A DNA stretch of 64,000 bases from Amaricoccus sp003258405 (lineage in GTDB: Bacteria; Pseudomonadota; Alphaproteobacteria; Rhodobacterales; Rhodobacteraceae). Location of the stretch: assembly GCF_043226085.1 (NCBI RefSeq), contig NZ_CP171227.1:25627-89626 (forward strand). The letters run 5' to 3'. Positions 17,332-26,223 of this stretch are shown here, one piece after another. The translations under genes and the position numbers were made by a program. Under the pieces are notes generated by a model. The model was not told where the DNA came from, ran no database searches, and saw nothing but the letters and a program-made list of their open reading frames with translations. Numbering within the stretch: position 1 is the first letter of the stretch; the number at the start of each line of letters is the position of its first letter.

Positions 17332-17371
17332 ATGCACACCCCATGCACATCCCATGCACGACCCGTATGCA
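17332..17371. repeat. 11-base-period ATGCAC direct repeats upstream of a glycosyltransferase
   Basis: ATGCAC occurs at 17332, 17343 and 17354, exactly 11 bases apart, with a related TATGCA at 17366. The array lies 28-67 bases upstream of the minus-strand start at 17304, followed by a GGGGCC-A-GGCCCC dyad next to the start codon. One-turn spacing fits cooperative binding of a regulator on one face of the helix. Confidence 0.5.
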
Positions 17372-17572
17372 GGATTCCGGGCCGGGCCGCTCCGGCGCGG
17401 GCGCCATGCCGCAGCCCCCGGCCGCACAGATGCACGGGGAAAGAGGGGGGTCTGCCCCCCCTTGCCTGGCTCATCCCGTTTCGCGTTCCGTCCATATCCT
17501 GCTCCGCCTTCCGTCATCGCCGGGCGCTCCCTGTCCGGCCGAAGCAGGCCGGACGCGGAGCCGGCCCGTCGC

Positions 17573-18649
17573 TCAGCCGGCGGCGTTCGGCATGGCGACC
17601 TTGTCGAAGGTCATCTTGCTCTCGCCCGCCGCCTGCACCGCCAAGCGATGCATCACGGTCATCATCAGCCGGTCGCGAAGATCGGGGTCGAAGTCACAGA
17701 TGTCGGAGATCGACCGGGGCGGCTCCGGGGGCGTGAGCCCGCCATCCACGCTGTCGTAGTCGATGCCCTCGAACCGCACCCCGTGGCGATCCCGCAGCCA
17801 GAGGAGATCGACCGAGGACCGCGTGAGGTATTCCCGCAGGGACTCGTGCGCCACGGGTTTGGTGAACCCGCCGATCCGCCCCTCCGCATCGCCGATCAGC
17901 TTCAGGAGCTTGCGGGTATCGGGCGTGAAGATCCCTTCCTTCTGCTCGTGGGCGTAAAGCCGGTACTTGTGCAGGATGTCCATGCCTTCGGCACTGATGG
18001 ACTGGTTCGTGTCGCGGATCTGGCGGGCGCGCAGGACAGTGTCGAGATCCGGCGAGATCCGGTGCAGGAAGTCCCGCGTGATGTCAGCCCCATGCAGCTG
18101 TTCGCGCGCATAGGCCACCACACGAACGTCATCGGTGAGACCTTCCCAGGCTTCCAGCGGCGCACGATAGACCTGCGGGACCGGATTTGCGATCTTGTGC
18201 GCGGCCTTGAGCACCTGCTGGACCTGGGACATGTAGAACTGGGCGGGGCTGCGCGCATAGGCAATGACGGTGAACTCGTCCGCGAAGGCCGAGAGCTCCT
18301 TGCGCAGAGCCGCGATCTTCTTCGGTCCCAGCTTCCGGAACAGCATCTCGCCCGACAGGATGAGCGTATGGGCCCCCGAGCTGCGCGCCCTCTCGCCGAT
18401 CCCGGCCATGAAGCCGTTGAAATCCCGCCGCAGCCGACGGGCATCCTTCTTGTAGATCTGCCGGAACAGCCGCGGCAGCCGCTCCGGCTCCAGAAAGCCG
18501 CAGACGAGCATGTTGTGGTTCTTCGGCAGGCCATCGCCCACGGGATAGCAGAAGCCGCGGGCGCGGAGCGCGGGAGCGATGGCCCCCAGGGTCTGCTGCA
18601 GCGCCGTGGATCCTGCCTTGGGCATTCCGATGTGGAGAATGACTTTCAT
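17573..18649 (-). CDS. Sulfotransferase-like P-loop protein
   Basis: 358 residues. The N-terminus VILHIGMPKAGSTALQQTL is the PAPS-binding loop of the sulfotransferase superfamily, and VIAYARSPAQFYMSQVQQ near residue 130 corresponds to the R-x-P-x-x-F/Y-x-S motif that binds the 3-prime phosphate. The C-terminal half is less conserved and probably binds the acceptor. A GGGAAGG ribosome-binding site precedes the ATG. It lies downstream of a second, different sulfotransferase gene on the same strand, so the pair may act at different positions of the same glycan. Confidence 0.82.
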   Translation of the reverse strand: MKVILHIGMPKAGSTALQQTLGAIAPALRARGFCYPVGDGLPKNHNMLVCGFLEPERLPRLFRQIYKKDARRLRRDFNGFMAGIGERARSSGAHTLILSGEMLFRKLGPKKIAALRKELSAFADEFTVIAYARSPAQFYMSQVQQVLKAAHKIANPVPQVYRAPLEAWEGLTDDVRVVAYAREQLHGADITRDFLHRISPDLDTVLRARQIRDTNQSISAEGMDILHKYRLYAHEQKEGIFTPDTRKLLKLIGDAEGRIGGFTKPVAHESLREYLTRSSVDLLWLRDRHGVRFEGIDYDSVDGGLTPPEPPRSISDICDFDPDLRDRLMMTVMHRLAVQAAGESKMTFDKVAMPNAAG

Positions 18650-18700
18650 GGGGAGAGGGCCTTCCCGGTTGTTGCGCCGAAATCCTGCGGGAGCCTGCGC

Positions 18701-19576
18701 TCAGGACTCCTCGGCGGCAAGTTCGGCCGAGGGCTTCTGGAACAGGACGCTGCCGATGGCGAGGGCCGCATGCGTCTCGAGCGTGCTGACGAGAAAACCC
18801 GGCCCGGTCTCCACGAAGGCCGCGATCCGGCTCTCGTCGCCGCTCCGCATCGCCTCGTAGAGATCGAGCGCAACCGTCTCTATGTAGTTCTCGCCGGAGA
18901 TCTCCGCACGGTTCTTCCAGAGGGCCGGATCCACGAAGTCGAGGATCTTCTCCTTCTCCTGGTCGCTGATCTCCGTCCCGGTCTGGAAGAAGGTCTTCAG
19001 CCGCAGACCGGTACCGACCGGGTCCGACATCAGGTCGGGATACTCGACGATGATCCGCTCGAGATCCTTGCTGGCCTCGAGGGCTGCAAGCGTGTGGGTA
19101 ATCCACATCAGGCAAGAGCCGGTGCGGTTGCGCCCGTCGCGCTTCTCGAGCGAGCTTGCCACCTCGAGCGGGTTGCGGACGCAGAGCACGACCTTCGTCT
19201 GGAACTTGTTCTTGCCGAGTTCCCGCAGCCAGAGCGGCGCAGTGAGGCAGAAGCGCGGATCCTTCAGGCCGAAGGGCTTCTTCTTCGACAGGCGCCGGAT
19301 CACGTTCGCCATCCGGAGAGCGGCATGCTTTGCGGCCAGGTTGTTCTTCCATCCCTTCGGCAGGGTCGAGGCATTGCGCCGGCCGTGGCGCAGGTGGGCG
19401 AGAAGCTCCTCGTTGATGCTGACGCAGCGGCTGTCCTCGAAATAGCCTTTCGGATTGGCCTTGCGCGGTCCGATGAGCTGATCGCCGAGATGCAGGCCGA
19501 CGATCTGCGATACCGCCGCAATCGCGGAGGTGCCGCTACGGTCCATGCCGATGATCAGTACCGCACAGTTTTTCAT
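18701..19576 (-). CDS. Sulfotransferase family protein
   Basis: 291 residues from the ATG at 19576, which follows GGAGAT; a longer frame starts at 19609. CAVLIIGMDRSGTSAIAAV is the PAPS-binding loop, KPFGLKDPRFC contains the conserved K-D-P, and TKVVLCVRNPLEVASSLEKR is the phosphate-binding R-N-P-x-x-x-x-x-S motif. This layout is typical of bacterial carbohydrate sulfotransferases. It is 51 bases upstream of the other sulfotransferase and divided from it by no terminator. Confidence 0.85.
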   Translation of the reverse strand: MKNCAVLIIGMDRSGTSAIAAVSQIVGLHLGDQLIGPRKANPKGYFEDSRCVSINEELLAHLRHGRRNASTLPKGWKNNLAAKHAALRMANVIRRLSKKKPFGLKDPRFCLTAPLWLRELGKNKFQTKVVLCVRNPLEVASSLEKRDGRNRTGSCLMWITHTLAALEASKDLERIIVEYPDLMSDPVGTGLRLKTFFQTGTEISDQEKEKILDFVDPALWKNRAEISGENYIETVALDLYEAMRSGDESRIAAFVETGPGFLVSTLETHAALAIGSVLFQKPSAELAAEES

Positions 19577-19697
19577 GTCGTGTCGTATCTCCTGTCTCTG
19601 ATCCCGCAACCGGCCGTTTCCGGGAGAGCGGAAGGCGGTGTTTCATCTTCCCTGCAGCGGCAGGTACGCCGCGCGGTCTGCCGGATGGCCGGCCGGC

Positions 19698-20966
19698 TCA
19701 TGTCCCGGCCTCCATCTGCTGCGCGCCAAGCACATCTTCCCAGAGGTCGATGACCTTGTCGGGGGTGTAGTCCATCATGCTGGCCGGGCCCGCCGCGCCG
19801 AGGCTGCGGCGGCGGGTCTCGTCGCGCATGAGCCCGGTGAGCGCGGCGGCGAAATTCTCCGTCCGGTCGCCGGCAGCCGGCACGAGCAGGCCGTTCTCGC
19901 CGTCCCGGACAAGACGGTTCACGCCCGAACAGTCCTCGAAGCCCACCACAGGCAGCCCGGCGGCGAGCGCCTCGGTGACGGCGAGCGGGAAGCCCTCGAA
20001 CTCGGCGGGGTGGGCCAGCAGGCTCGCGGCGAGATACTGCTTCATGATGTGCTGGGTATGCCCCATCAGCCGGACCTTGCCTCCGAGCCCGGCCTGCTCG
20101 ATGCGGGCCTTGAGCGCGGCCTCGAGCGGGCCGGTGCCGAAGATCCTCAGCTCCCAGTCGGGAAATTCCGCGCCGATCCGGGCCCAGGCATCGATGAGCA
20201 GTTCGTGGCGCTTCACGGTGGCGAGCCGGCCGACGGAGATCACCAGCGGGCCGCGCCCGGCGCGCTTGAGCAGCCGCGGCGCGACGGGGGTGACGGCATT
20301 GGGCATCACCACCGCCTTCTCGCGCAATGCGGGCGGGTACCAGTCGCGGTATTCCGGCAGGAGCACGAGGATGCGGTCCATGCGCGGCATGAGCGCGAGG
20401 CGGCGTTTGCGGTCGAGCGGGCTCGGATCCCAGCGCGCGGGATTGTGGAAATCCTGCTCGGGGGCGTTGTGCATCGAGGCCAGCCGGCGCACCGGGTAGC
20501 CGGGCTCGGCCAGCGCGAGCGCGGTGATCGCGGGCGGCATGAAGGCGATGACGGCATCGGGGCGGTTCGCGGCGAGATGGCGTTCGAGCCGGCGCCAGAA
20601 GCCGCCGTTCTTGCTCAGCCAGAGCAGCCGGTCGAGAGGTGCGGGCACCACCTTGAAGCGGGCGTGCAGGCTTTCGCGCAGGGCGTCGAAATGGCGCCGT
20701 ATCCGGCGGCGGTTGACGCGGGGCGGGCGGAGGTTGGTGTGCACGACCCCGAAGCGCAGCGGGTAGAACGGCGGCTTGCCGCGGAATTCGTGGCTGAGGA
20801 GCTCGACCTGGTGGCCACGGTCGGCGAGCGCGTTGGCGGTCTCGATCAGCACCCGTTCGGCGCCGCCGCTGCGGTCGGCGAGTTTCTCGATGACGAAGCA
20901 GAGCTTGAGGCGGCGCGGGCCGGAAACGGCCGGCGCCGGGCTGGCATCAGGCATTGGCAGGAACAT
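19698..20966 (-). CDS. Family 4 glycosyltransferase
   Basis: 422 residues of GT-B fold. The N-terminal domain begins KLCFVIEKLADRSGGAERVL, the acceptor-side motif of GT4 enzymes, and the C-terminal domain carries LVISVGRLATVKRHELLIDA and AHPAEFEGFPLAVTEALAAG, the E-x7-E donor motif. It retains the acceptor stereochemistry and usually uses a nucleotide-activated hexose. The start overlaps the upstream gene by 20 bases; an ATG at 20954 is a close alternative. It belongs to a minus-strand run of glycan genes from 22648 downwards. Confidence 0.9.
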   Translation of the reverse strand: MFLPMPDASPAPAVSGPRRLKLCFVIEKLADRSGGAERVLIETANALADRGHQVELLSHEFRGKPPFYPLRFGVVHTNLRPPRVNRRRIRRHFDALRESLHARFKVVPAPLDRLLWLSKNGGFWRRLERHLAANRPDAVIAFMPPAITALALAEPGYPVRRLASMHNAPEQDFHNPARWDPSPLDRKRRLALMPRMDRILVLLPEYRDWYPPALREKAVVMPNAVTPVAPRLLKRAGRGPLVISVGRLATVKRHELLIDAWARIGAEFPDWELRIFGTGPLEAALKARIEQAGLGGKVRLMGHTQHIMKQYLAASLLAHPAEFEGFPLAVTEALAAGLPVVGFEDCSGVNRLVRDGENGLLVPAAGDRTENFAAALTGLMRDETRRRSLGAAGPASMMDYTPDKVIDLWEDVLGAQQMEAGT

Positions 20967-21741
20967 CCTCGATCAGGCGCTTCATCACATGGCCGGCGAG
21001 CCGGTCGAGATCTCCGGCGCCGAGGGCGGGGGCGAAGGCGATGCCGGAACGGCGCCAGCCTTCCAGCACCCCGAGCACGGCGATCTGCAGCTCGGCGATC
21101 TCGACCGCCGCGAGGCCTTCCTCCGCGAGCCGGGCATGCACCCGCGGGGTGAGCTGGCAGGCGATCGCGTTGCGCAGCAGGAGCTCGAATTCCGGCTGGT
21201 CGCGGCGCACCTCGATGGCCTGGATCTTCATCCGGTCGGGATCGAGCCCCGAGGCCGCAAGCGAGATCCGGAGCCCGTCGAGCCGGCTGAGCGCGCGGGG
21301 TGCGAGCAGCTCGCCCGCCGCGGCCCAGCTGCCGTCGGCATCGACCCCCTCGGGCAGGACGAGGGCGTGGAGGCGGATCTGCTCTGCCGGATGATGGCCC
21401 CAGAGTTCGAGCAGCATGTCGAGCGCCCGGCGCCGGGTGCCGTTTTCCGTGCCGTTCTCCCGGGAGATCGCGCCGGTGGCGGCGGCGAAGAGCTCGGGCA
21501 GCACCAGAAGGGGCTCGAAACGGGTGCCGAAACTGTCGCGCAGGGAGGCGGCGAAGATTTCGATGCGTCGGTCGCTCGCCTCGTCGAGCAGGAAGTCGTG
21601 ATAGAACCGCCCGCAGCGGGAGGAGAGCCAGAAGGCGGTGGCGGGGCGGATTGCCGGGCCGATCAGGCCCGCGACCTGCTCTCCGGGCAGCAGGCGCGGG
21701 CGCAGGAGGTCGCGGCAGCCGGCGAGGATATGCAGACGCAT
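20947..21741 (-). CDS. Unrecognised protein in the glycan block
   Basis: I do not recognise this 264-residue protein. It starts MRLHILAGCRDLLRPRLLPGEQ from the ATG at 21741; longer frames reach 21810 but would run into the neighbouring gene. It has no signal peptide, membrane segment or P-loop. Features are an FWLSSRCGRFYHDFLLDE stretch, many leucines and a final helical segment DLDRLAGHVMKRLIEDVPANA. It lies four bases after a GT2 gene and overlaps a GT4 gene, so it is almost certainly part of their operon and may be an accessory or acceptor-recognition factor. Confidence 0.7.
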   Translation of the reverse strand: MRLHILAGCRDLLRPRLLPGEQVAGLIGPAIRPATAFWLSSRCGRFYHDFLLDEASDRRIEIFAASLRDSFGTRFEPLLVLPELFAAATGAISRENGTENGTRRRALDMLLELWGHHPAEQIRLHALVLPEGVDADGSWAAAGELLAPRALSRLDGLRISLAASGLDPDRMKIQAIEVRRDQPEFELLLRNAIACQLTPRVHARLAEEGLAAVEIAELQIAVLGVLEGWRRSGIAFAPALGAGDLDRLAGHVMKRLIEDVPANA

Positions 21742-21745
21742 GGCG

Positions 21746-22648
21746 CTATTTCCCCGCGCGCAGGAGGTGGTGGCGCATGGCGCCGACCGCCCGCTTCGGA
21801 TGATCGGCAACGGCGGAGCCCATGTAGTAGAGCTGCTTCAGCCGCTCGCCGTTGTTGCCGGCAAAGCGCGCGGCGAGCATGTCGGCATTGTAGCGGATCG
21901 TCCTGAGGAAGGCGGGGCCGTAGATCCGCAGATGCGGGTTGTACTTGTCCCGGATAAGCCTGTTGCAGCGGCGGATCTCCCGGGCGTTCCGGCCGAGATC
22001 CGACTTGTGATAAAGACAGAGCGCGCGGGTCTTCTCCGGCACGGTGAGGGTGCCGCCCCCCAGAACGAAGCGGAGAAAATAGTCAAGATCCTGCAGCCGG
22101 GGCAGGCGCTCGTCGAAGCGCCCGGCGGCGCGGAAGGATTCGGCGGTGCCGAGCAGGGTCCAGAGATAGGCCCGCAGCTTGCGGCCCAGCATCAGCTCGC
22201 GCACCTGGCGCTCGCCGGTATCCTGGTGGATCAGCCGCGGCTTCCGCCCGGTCCATTGCCAGTCGTAATGGCAGGTGATCCAGTAGCGGGTGATGTCCTC
22301 GCCGGCGAGGCGCAGCCGGCTGAACTGTTCGAACTGCTTCTCGATCTTGGCCGGGTACCAGACATCGCCCGCGTCGAGCCAGGCGACATAGGGGCTGTCG
22401 ATCGCATCGAGCAGCCGGTTCCGGGTATAGGGCCGGCCGCGATTGACCGTGTTGCGCTCCAGAACCACCGGAAGCTCCTGGGCCGCGGCAAGCGCCTCCA
22501 CCGCACGGAAATCCGCGCCCGGAGAGCCGTCATCGACGATGATGATGCGGATGTCTCCGGTCCAGCTCTGCCCGGCGACAGAGGCAAGGGAGAGGGCGAG
22601 CCCCTCGGGATCCCGGAAGTGCGGCATGAGCACGTCGAGACGGCTCAT
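21746..22648 (-). CDS. Family 2 glycosyltransferase
   Basis: 300 residues. The GT2 core is clear: LDVLMPHFRDPEGLALSLAS at residues 4-23, IIIVDDGSPGADFRAVEAL, and VAWLDAGDVWYPAKIEKQF, where DAGD takes the place of the usual DxD. The C-terminal third is rich in arginine and lysine (REIRRCNRLIRDKYNP) and may sit against the membrane. It is the first gene of a minus-strand run ending at 17573, and the 327-base gap upstream should contain the promoter for that run. Confidence 0.87.
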   Translation of the reverse strand: MSRLDVLMPHFRDPEGLALSLASVAGQSWTGDIRIIIVDDGSPGADFRAVEALAAAQELPVVLERNTVNRGRPYTRNRLLDAIDSPYVAWLDAGDVWYPAKIEKQFEQFSRLRLAGEDITRYWITCHYDWQWTGRKPRLIHQDTGERQVRELMLGRKLRAYLWTLLGTAESFRAAGRFDERLPRLQDLDYFLRFVLGGGTLTVPEKTRALCLYHKSDLGRNAREIRRCNRLIRDKYNPHLRIYGPAFLRTIRYNADMLAARFAGNNGERLKQLYYMGSAVADHPKRAVGAMRHHLLRAGK

Positions 22649-22975
22649 GCGCGCGGCTCATGATTGCAACGGACTGCCATGAAGTTCCCGACCCCGCCCG
22701 GATGTGCTTGTTGTCTGCCTCGAGCCCCCGCCAATCAACCCGCAGGGTGCAGGAGCACTTCTGCCCCGTCGGGAACGGAGTGTCCAGAACCGGATGCCGC
22801 GGCGCGGCAGAAGGGCCGGGCGCAGGGCGCGCGCACACTCCCGAAGAACCGGGAATGTTAATTATGTTATACTATGGGAAAGCCCGATGAGGGGCGCCGT
22901 CCGCCGGCGCGGGATCCCGGCCGCCATGCGGGATCATGACGGTCGGGAAAAGGCTTCGGCGAAGACGCGATGCCG
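22649..22975. other. Non-coding gap with an AT-rich island
   Basis: No gene is visible. An unusual AT-rich patch around 22858-22875 contains TATACT (22868-22873) and, on the other strand, TATAAC, both resembling -10 boxes. It is preceded by a small dyad TCCCG-AAGAAC-CGGGA (22839-22854). It probably holds the promoter of the downstream minus-strand glycan operon, but no convincing -35 is seen. Confidence 0.4.
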
Positions 22976-23947
<972 letters not shown>

Positions 23948-24095
23948 GCCAGAACCGCTTTCCTAATGTTCTCTTGCCCGAAGGGCATCTACAGCCTCAT
24001 CATGCCCGGGTAAATCCGGCCCTAACGCTATCGTAATCCGTGCGGGATTGGGAGGAAATATGCTCAACTCCCGGGAATTATGACCAAAGTGAAAA

Positions 24096-24122
24096 GCCGG
24101 GGCCGGAAATCCGGGCCCCGGC
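24096..24122 (-). terminator. GC-rich hairpin downstream of the VPLPA-CTERM gene
   Basis: GCCGGGGCCGG and CCGGGCCCCGGC pair around AAAT with one bulged base. On the minus strand the hairpin is followed by CTTTTC, as expected for a terminator of the VPLPA-CTERM gene. Confidence 0.55.
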
Positions 24123-24162
24123 AGTGTTCTGAAAAGAGCGGGATGTCGCCACCCCGCCATCA

Positions 24163-24180
24163 CCGGCAGGTAATTGCCGG
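24163..24180 (-). terminator. Small hairpin just after the VPLPA-CTERM stop codon
   Basis: CCGGCA and TGCCGG are separated by six bases and lie 10 bases beyond the stop codon on the minus strand. It may protect the 3-prime end or act together with the larger hairpin at 24096-24122. Confidence 0.4.
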
Positions 24181-24189
24181 GTTTCGCGT

Positions 24190-24543
24190 TCAGCGGGCAG
24201 CGCGGCGGCGCTTCGCCGCACCGATCAGCCCGATACCGCCGAGCAGGAGCGGAAGCGTCGCGGGCAGCGGCACCGGAGCCGGCTTGTCGCCGCCATGGCC
24301 ACCATGACCGCCACCGTGACCGCGGGGGCCCTTGCCGTTGAAGAGATCCGCGAGCGGACCCTTGTCCCAGCCCTTGTGCTCGCCCTTGCTTTCGCCCTTG
24401 CCGAAGCCGCCCTTGAAGTCGATGGAAATGCCATGATCCCCACCGAAGCCGCCGAAGGACAGCGCCGAAGCGGTCGCCGGCGTCAGGCTGACGGCACCGG
24501 CCAGCAGAACCGCCGGCAGAAGCATTCCGGAATAAAGTTTCAT
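24190..24543 (-). CDS. VPLPA-CTERM surface protein, exosortase D substrate
   Basis: 117 residues from the ATG at 24543, which follows GAGGGG; longer frames lack a signal peptide. Residues 1-27 are a Sec signal peptide. The mature part is rich in glycine, lysine, aspartate and histidine (GKGESKGEHKGWDKG, then GHGGGHGGHGGDK). The C-terminus is a complete sorting signal: VPLPA at 91-95, a hydrophobic helix at 96-110 and KRRR at 111-114. Such signals are recognised by exosortase D in the inner membrane, cut, and the protein goes to the surface or matrix. The exosortase gene lies about 20 kb away at 44112. The charged low-complexity body could bind the polysaccharide or metal ions. Confidence 0.9.
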   Translation of the reverse strand: MKLYSGMLLPAVLLAGAVSLTPATASALSFGGFGGDHGISIDFKGGFGKGESKGEHKGWDKGPLADLFNGKGPRGHGGGHGGHGGDKPAPVPLPATLPLLLGGIGLIGAAKRRRAAR

Positions 24544-24655
24544 CCTATGAAGTCCCCTCATTAAGACAGGCCCCGCGAAAGGCCTTTTTGTGCGCCCCGC
24601 CCCCCACGCAACAAGAGCTCGCAGCCCTTCGAGTGCCGTTAACGGAGTGTTCATC

Positions 24656-24684
24656 AAATTACCTCACGGCAATGTGCAAACCAA
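24656..24684 (-). promoter_or_regulatory. Candidate promoter of the VPLPA-CTERM gene
   Basis: Read on the minus strand: TTGGTT, a 17-base spacer, TAATTT, about 110 bases before the start codon. The -35 hexamer lies within the large dyad at 24679-24705, which suggests repression or another control. Confidence 0.4.
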
Positions 24685-24705
24685 TTGCCGCCTGCGGCAT
24701 TGGTT
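24679..24705. promoter_or_regulatory. Long dyad between repA and the VPLPA-CTERM gene
   Basis: AACCAATTGCCGC and GCGGCATTGGTT are complementary over 12 pairs with one bulge and a two-base centre. It lies 70 bases beyond the repA stop codon and covers the -35 of the VPLPA-CTERM promoter. It may be an operator, or the transcription terminator of repA; both readings fit. Confidence 0.5.
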
Positions 24706-24775
24706 AATGTGGCGCGCCCTTCGGGACGCCCCTGCCCGCCGTCTCCCGGCCTCTTTCCGACAAGGGTTGTCCCGG

Positions 24776-25801
24776 TTATCCCGCGCGTTCGGCCCGGGCG
24801 CGGGCGAAGGCCACGAAGGCCGCTTCGGGACGGCGGAGCGGCGGCCGGCCCGAAGCCTGCCAGTGGCGCAGCCATTCCGCCTCGAGCCAGTAGGGATCGT
24901 ATCCGGGGGCTGCCGCCCGCACCCGGTCGTAGACCTCCGGCGACAGCCGCGGGCCGCCGCCCTCGCCTGCGGCGAAGCCGGTGCGCGCCCGTACGCAGAC
25001 CACATCGCCCTCGACAAGCGCGAGCGTGTAGTCGGGCAGCCCGTCCTGGGCCTCCATGTCGCGGATCATCTTGCGGAAGACCCGCCGGGGCGAGGTGGAG
25101 CCCGATTTCTTGAGCAGCAGCTCAAGCCCGATGCGCCACTCGGCCTGGCGGCCGCAATGCTTGCGGGCGATCTCGTAGACCCGGCGCTCGAGCGGCTTGC
25201 GGAGCCGGAAGTAGTCGCGGTGCAGGGTCAGCACCGATTTCGAGAGCACCGATCGGTAGATCCAGTCCGAGAGGGTGACGGTGACGAGGATCATCCGCCC
25301 GCCGCGAGCCTTGCGCAGGATCTCCCAGCTGTCGATGAGGCCGAAGCCGCGGGTGCTCTCGATGCCGCCGGTCTCGATGTTGGTGACGATCCGCGTCCCC
25401 GAGAGCCGCTCGAAGGCCTCGCGCAGCCGCCGGTAGCCATCGCCCGAGGTCTCGCGGTTGGTGGCGACGAGCAGGTCGTGGGCCTTGAGATGGAGGGTCG
25501 GCGAGGTCGGCCGGCCGGCATTCACCGCCGCCATCAACTGGCTGATGCAGAAGATCAGCACGTCCTTGTCGTGGATGGTGGCGAGCCCCTTCACCGAGGG
25601 GGTGATCTCGATCATCGCCTCGCCATGTTCGTAGCGCAGGATCCGCCGGTCGGGGCGGGTCGCCAGCGTGAAGAGCGGGTGCTCCATCGAGGCCATGTCA
25701 TCCTTGGGCGCGGCCCAGGGCAGGTCGCAGATGAAGAAGCCGCCTGCCCCTTCGGGGACCGGAACCGCCGCGCCGGCCCGCTCGATATCGCTCTGCCCCA
25801 T
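24776..25801 (-). CDS. repA: Plasmid replication initiator, RepA/RPA family
   Basis: 341 residues. The block HPLFTLATRPDRRILRYEHG followed by IEITPSVKGLATIHDKDVLIF (about residues 40-83) is the hallmark of the replication initiator protein A family found on Rhodobacteraceae and other alphaproteobacterial plasmids. A winged-helix-like region follows (RGFGLIDSWEILRKARGGRM, then LSDWIYRSVLSKSVLTLHRDYFRL). It is distinct from RepC of RepABC and from DnaA-like initiators. The gene points away from parAB, and the origin iterons begin within 5 bases of its ATG, so RepA binding there would also repress its own gene. Confidence 0.93.
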   Translation of the reverse strand: MGQSDIERAGAAVPVPEGAGGFFICDLPWAAPKDDMASMEHPLFTLATRPDRRILRYEHGEAMIEITPSVKGLATIHDKDVLIFCISQLMAAVNAGRPTSPTLHLKAHDLLVATNRETSGDGYRRLREAFERLSGTRIVTNIETGGIESTRGFGLIDSWEILRKARGGRMILVTVTLSDWIYRSVLSKSVLTLHRDYFRLRKPLERRVYEIARKHCGRQAEWRIGLELLLKKSGSTSPRRVFRKMIRDMEAQDGLPDYTLALVEGDVVCVRARTGFAAGEGGGPRLSPEVYDRVRAAAPGYDPYWLEAEWLRHWQASGRPPLRRPEAAFVAFARARAERAG

Positions 25802-26223
25802 GAAACGGTGGTTCCGCTCTTATCGTGGTTTCAATGACACCAAGCCTAGGGAGAGCCCCACCGCCGCGCAATCACTGTTTCGGGGTTCCGGATTCACTGC
25901 CCCGTGGTTTCGGATTCATCGAAACGTGGTTCCGGATTCACTTCCCCCTCCGGAAGGGGGAGTAGAGCATTGAATTCCAGAGGCTTGCCGAAACCCCACA
26001 AGCCCGTAACACTTCATTTAACACGCAATAACACCATCAAAAAAATTCGCAGGGGCAGAGCCCCCCTGCCCCCGGCCCGCGGAAACCTTGGAATTTCAAG
26101 GAAAACACGCAGAACATCGCGATTTATGTTCCATGTGCTGCGAATCATGATACATTGCAAAAAAGGCGGCACATGAGGGATTTTCCCCGCAAACCGCATG
26201 CCAGGAGAGGACAGGTCGAGCAG
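25802..26223. other. Probable replication origin between repA and parA
   Basis: This 422-base region is the only long gap between the divergent replication and partition genes. It contains the iterons (25806-25946), a TCCCCCT/AGGGGGA hairpin (25943-25961), an AT-rich stretch with TTTAACACGCAATAACACC and an A7 run (26017-26046), a GCAGGGG/CCCCTGC hairpin (26049-26069) and a near-palindrome CCTTGGAATTTCAAGG (26086-26101) upstream of parA. Iterons next to an AT-rich segment are the expected layout of an iteron origin. Confidence 0.75.
25806..25946 (+). repeat. Iterons of the replication origin
   Basis: Three direct copies of a 22-base unit start at 25881, 25903 and 25925 with no gap between them. 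The core is CGTGGTTCCGGATTCAC with small changes (CGGGG at the first, TTTC and CAT in the second). Degenerate partial copies sit at 25806 (CGGTGGTTCCG) and 25824 (CGTGGTTTC), next to the repA start. A 22-base period equals two helical turns, as in classical iterons. Confidence 0.85.

Noticed and set aside
15082..17736. Plus-strand frame of about 880 codons over the two-domain glycosyltransferase
   Set aside because: The minus strand shows clear GT2 and GT4-type motifs here; the plus frame is open only because stop codons are rare in GC-rich antisense DNA.
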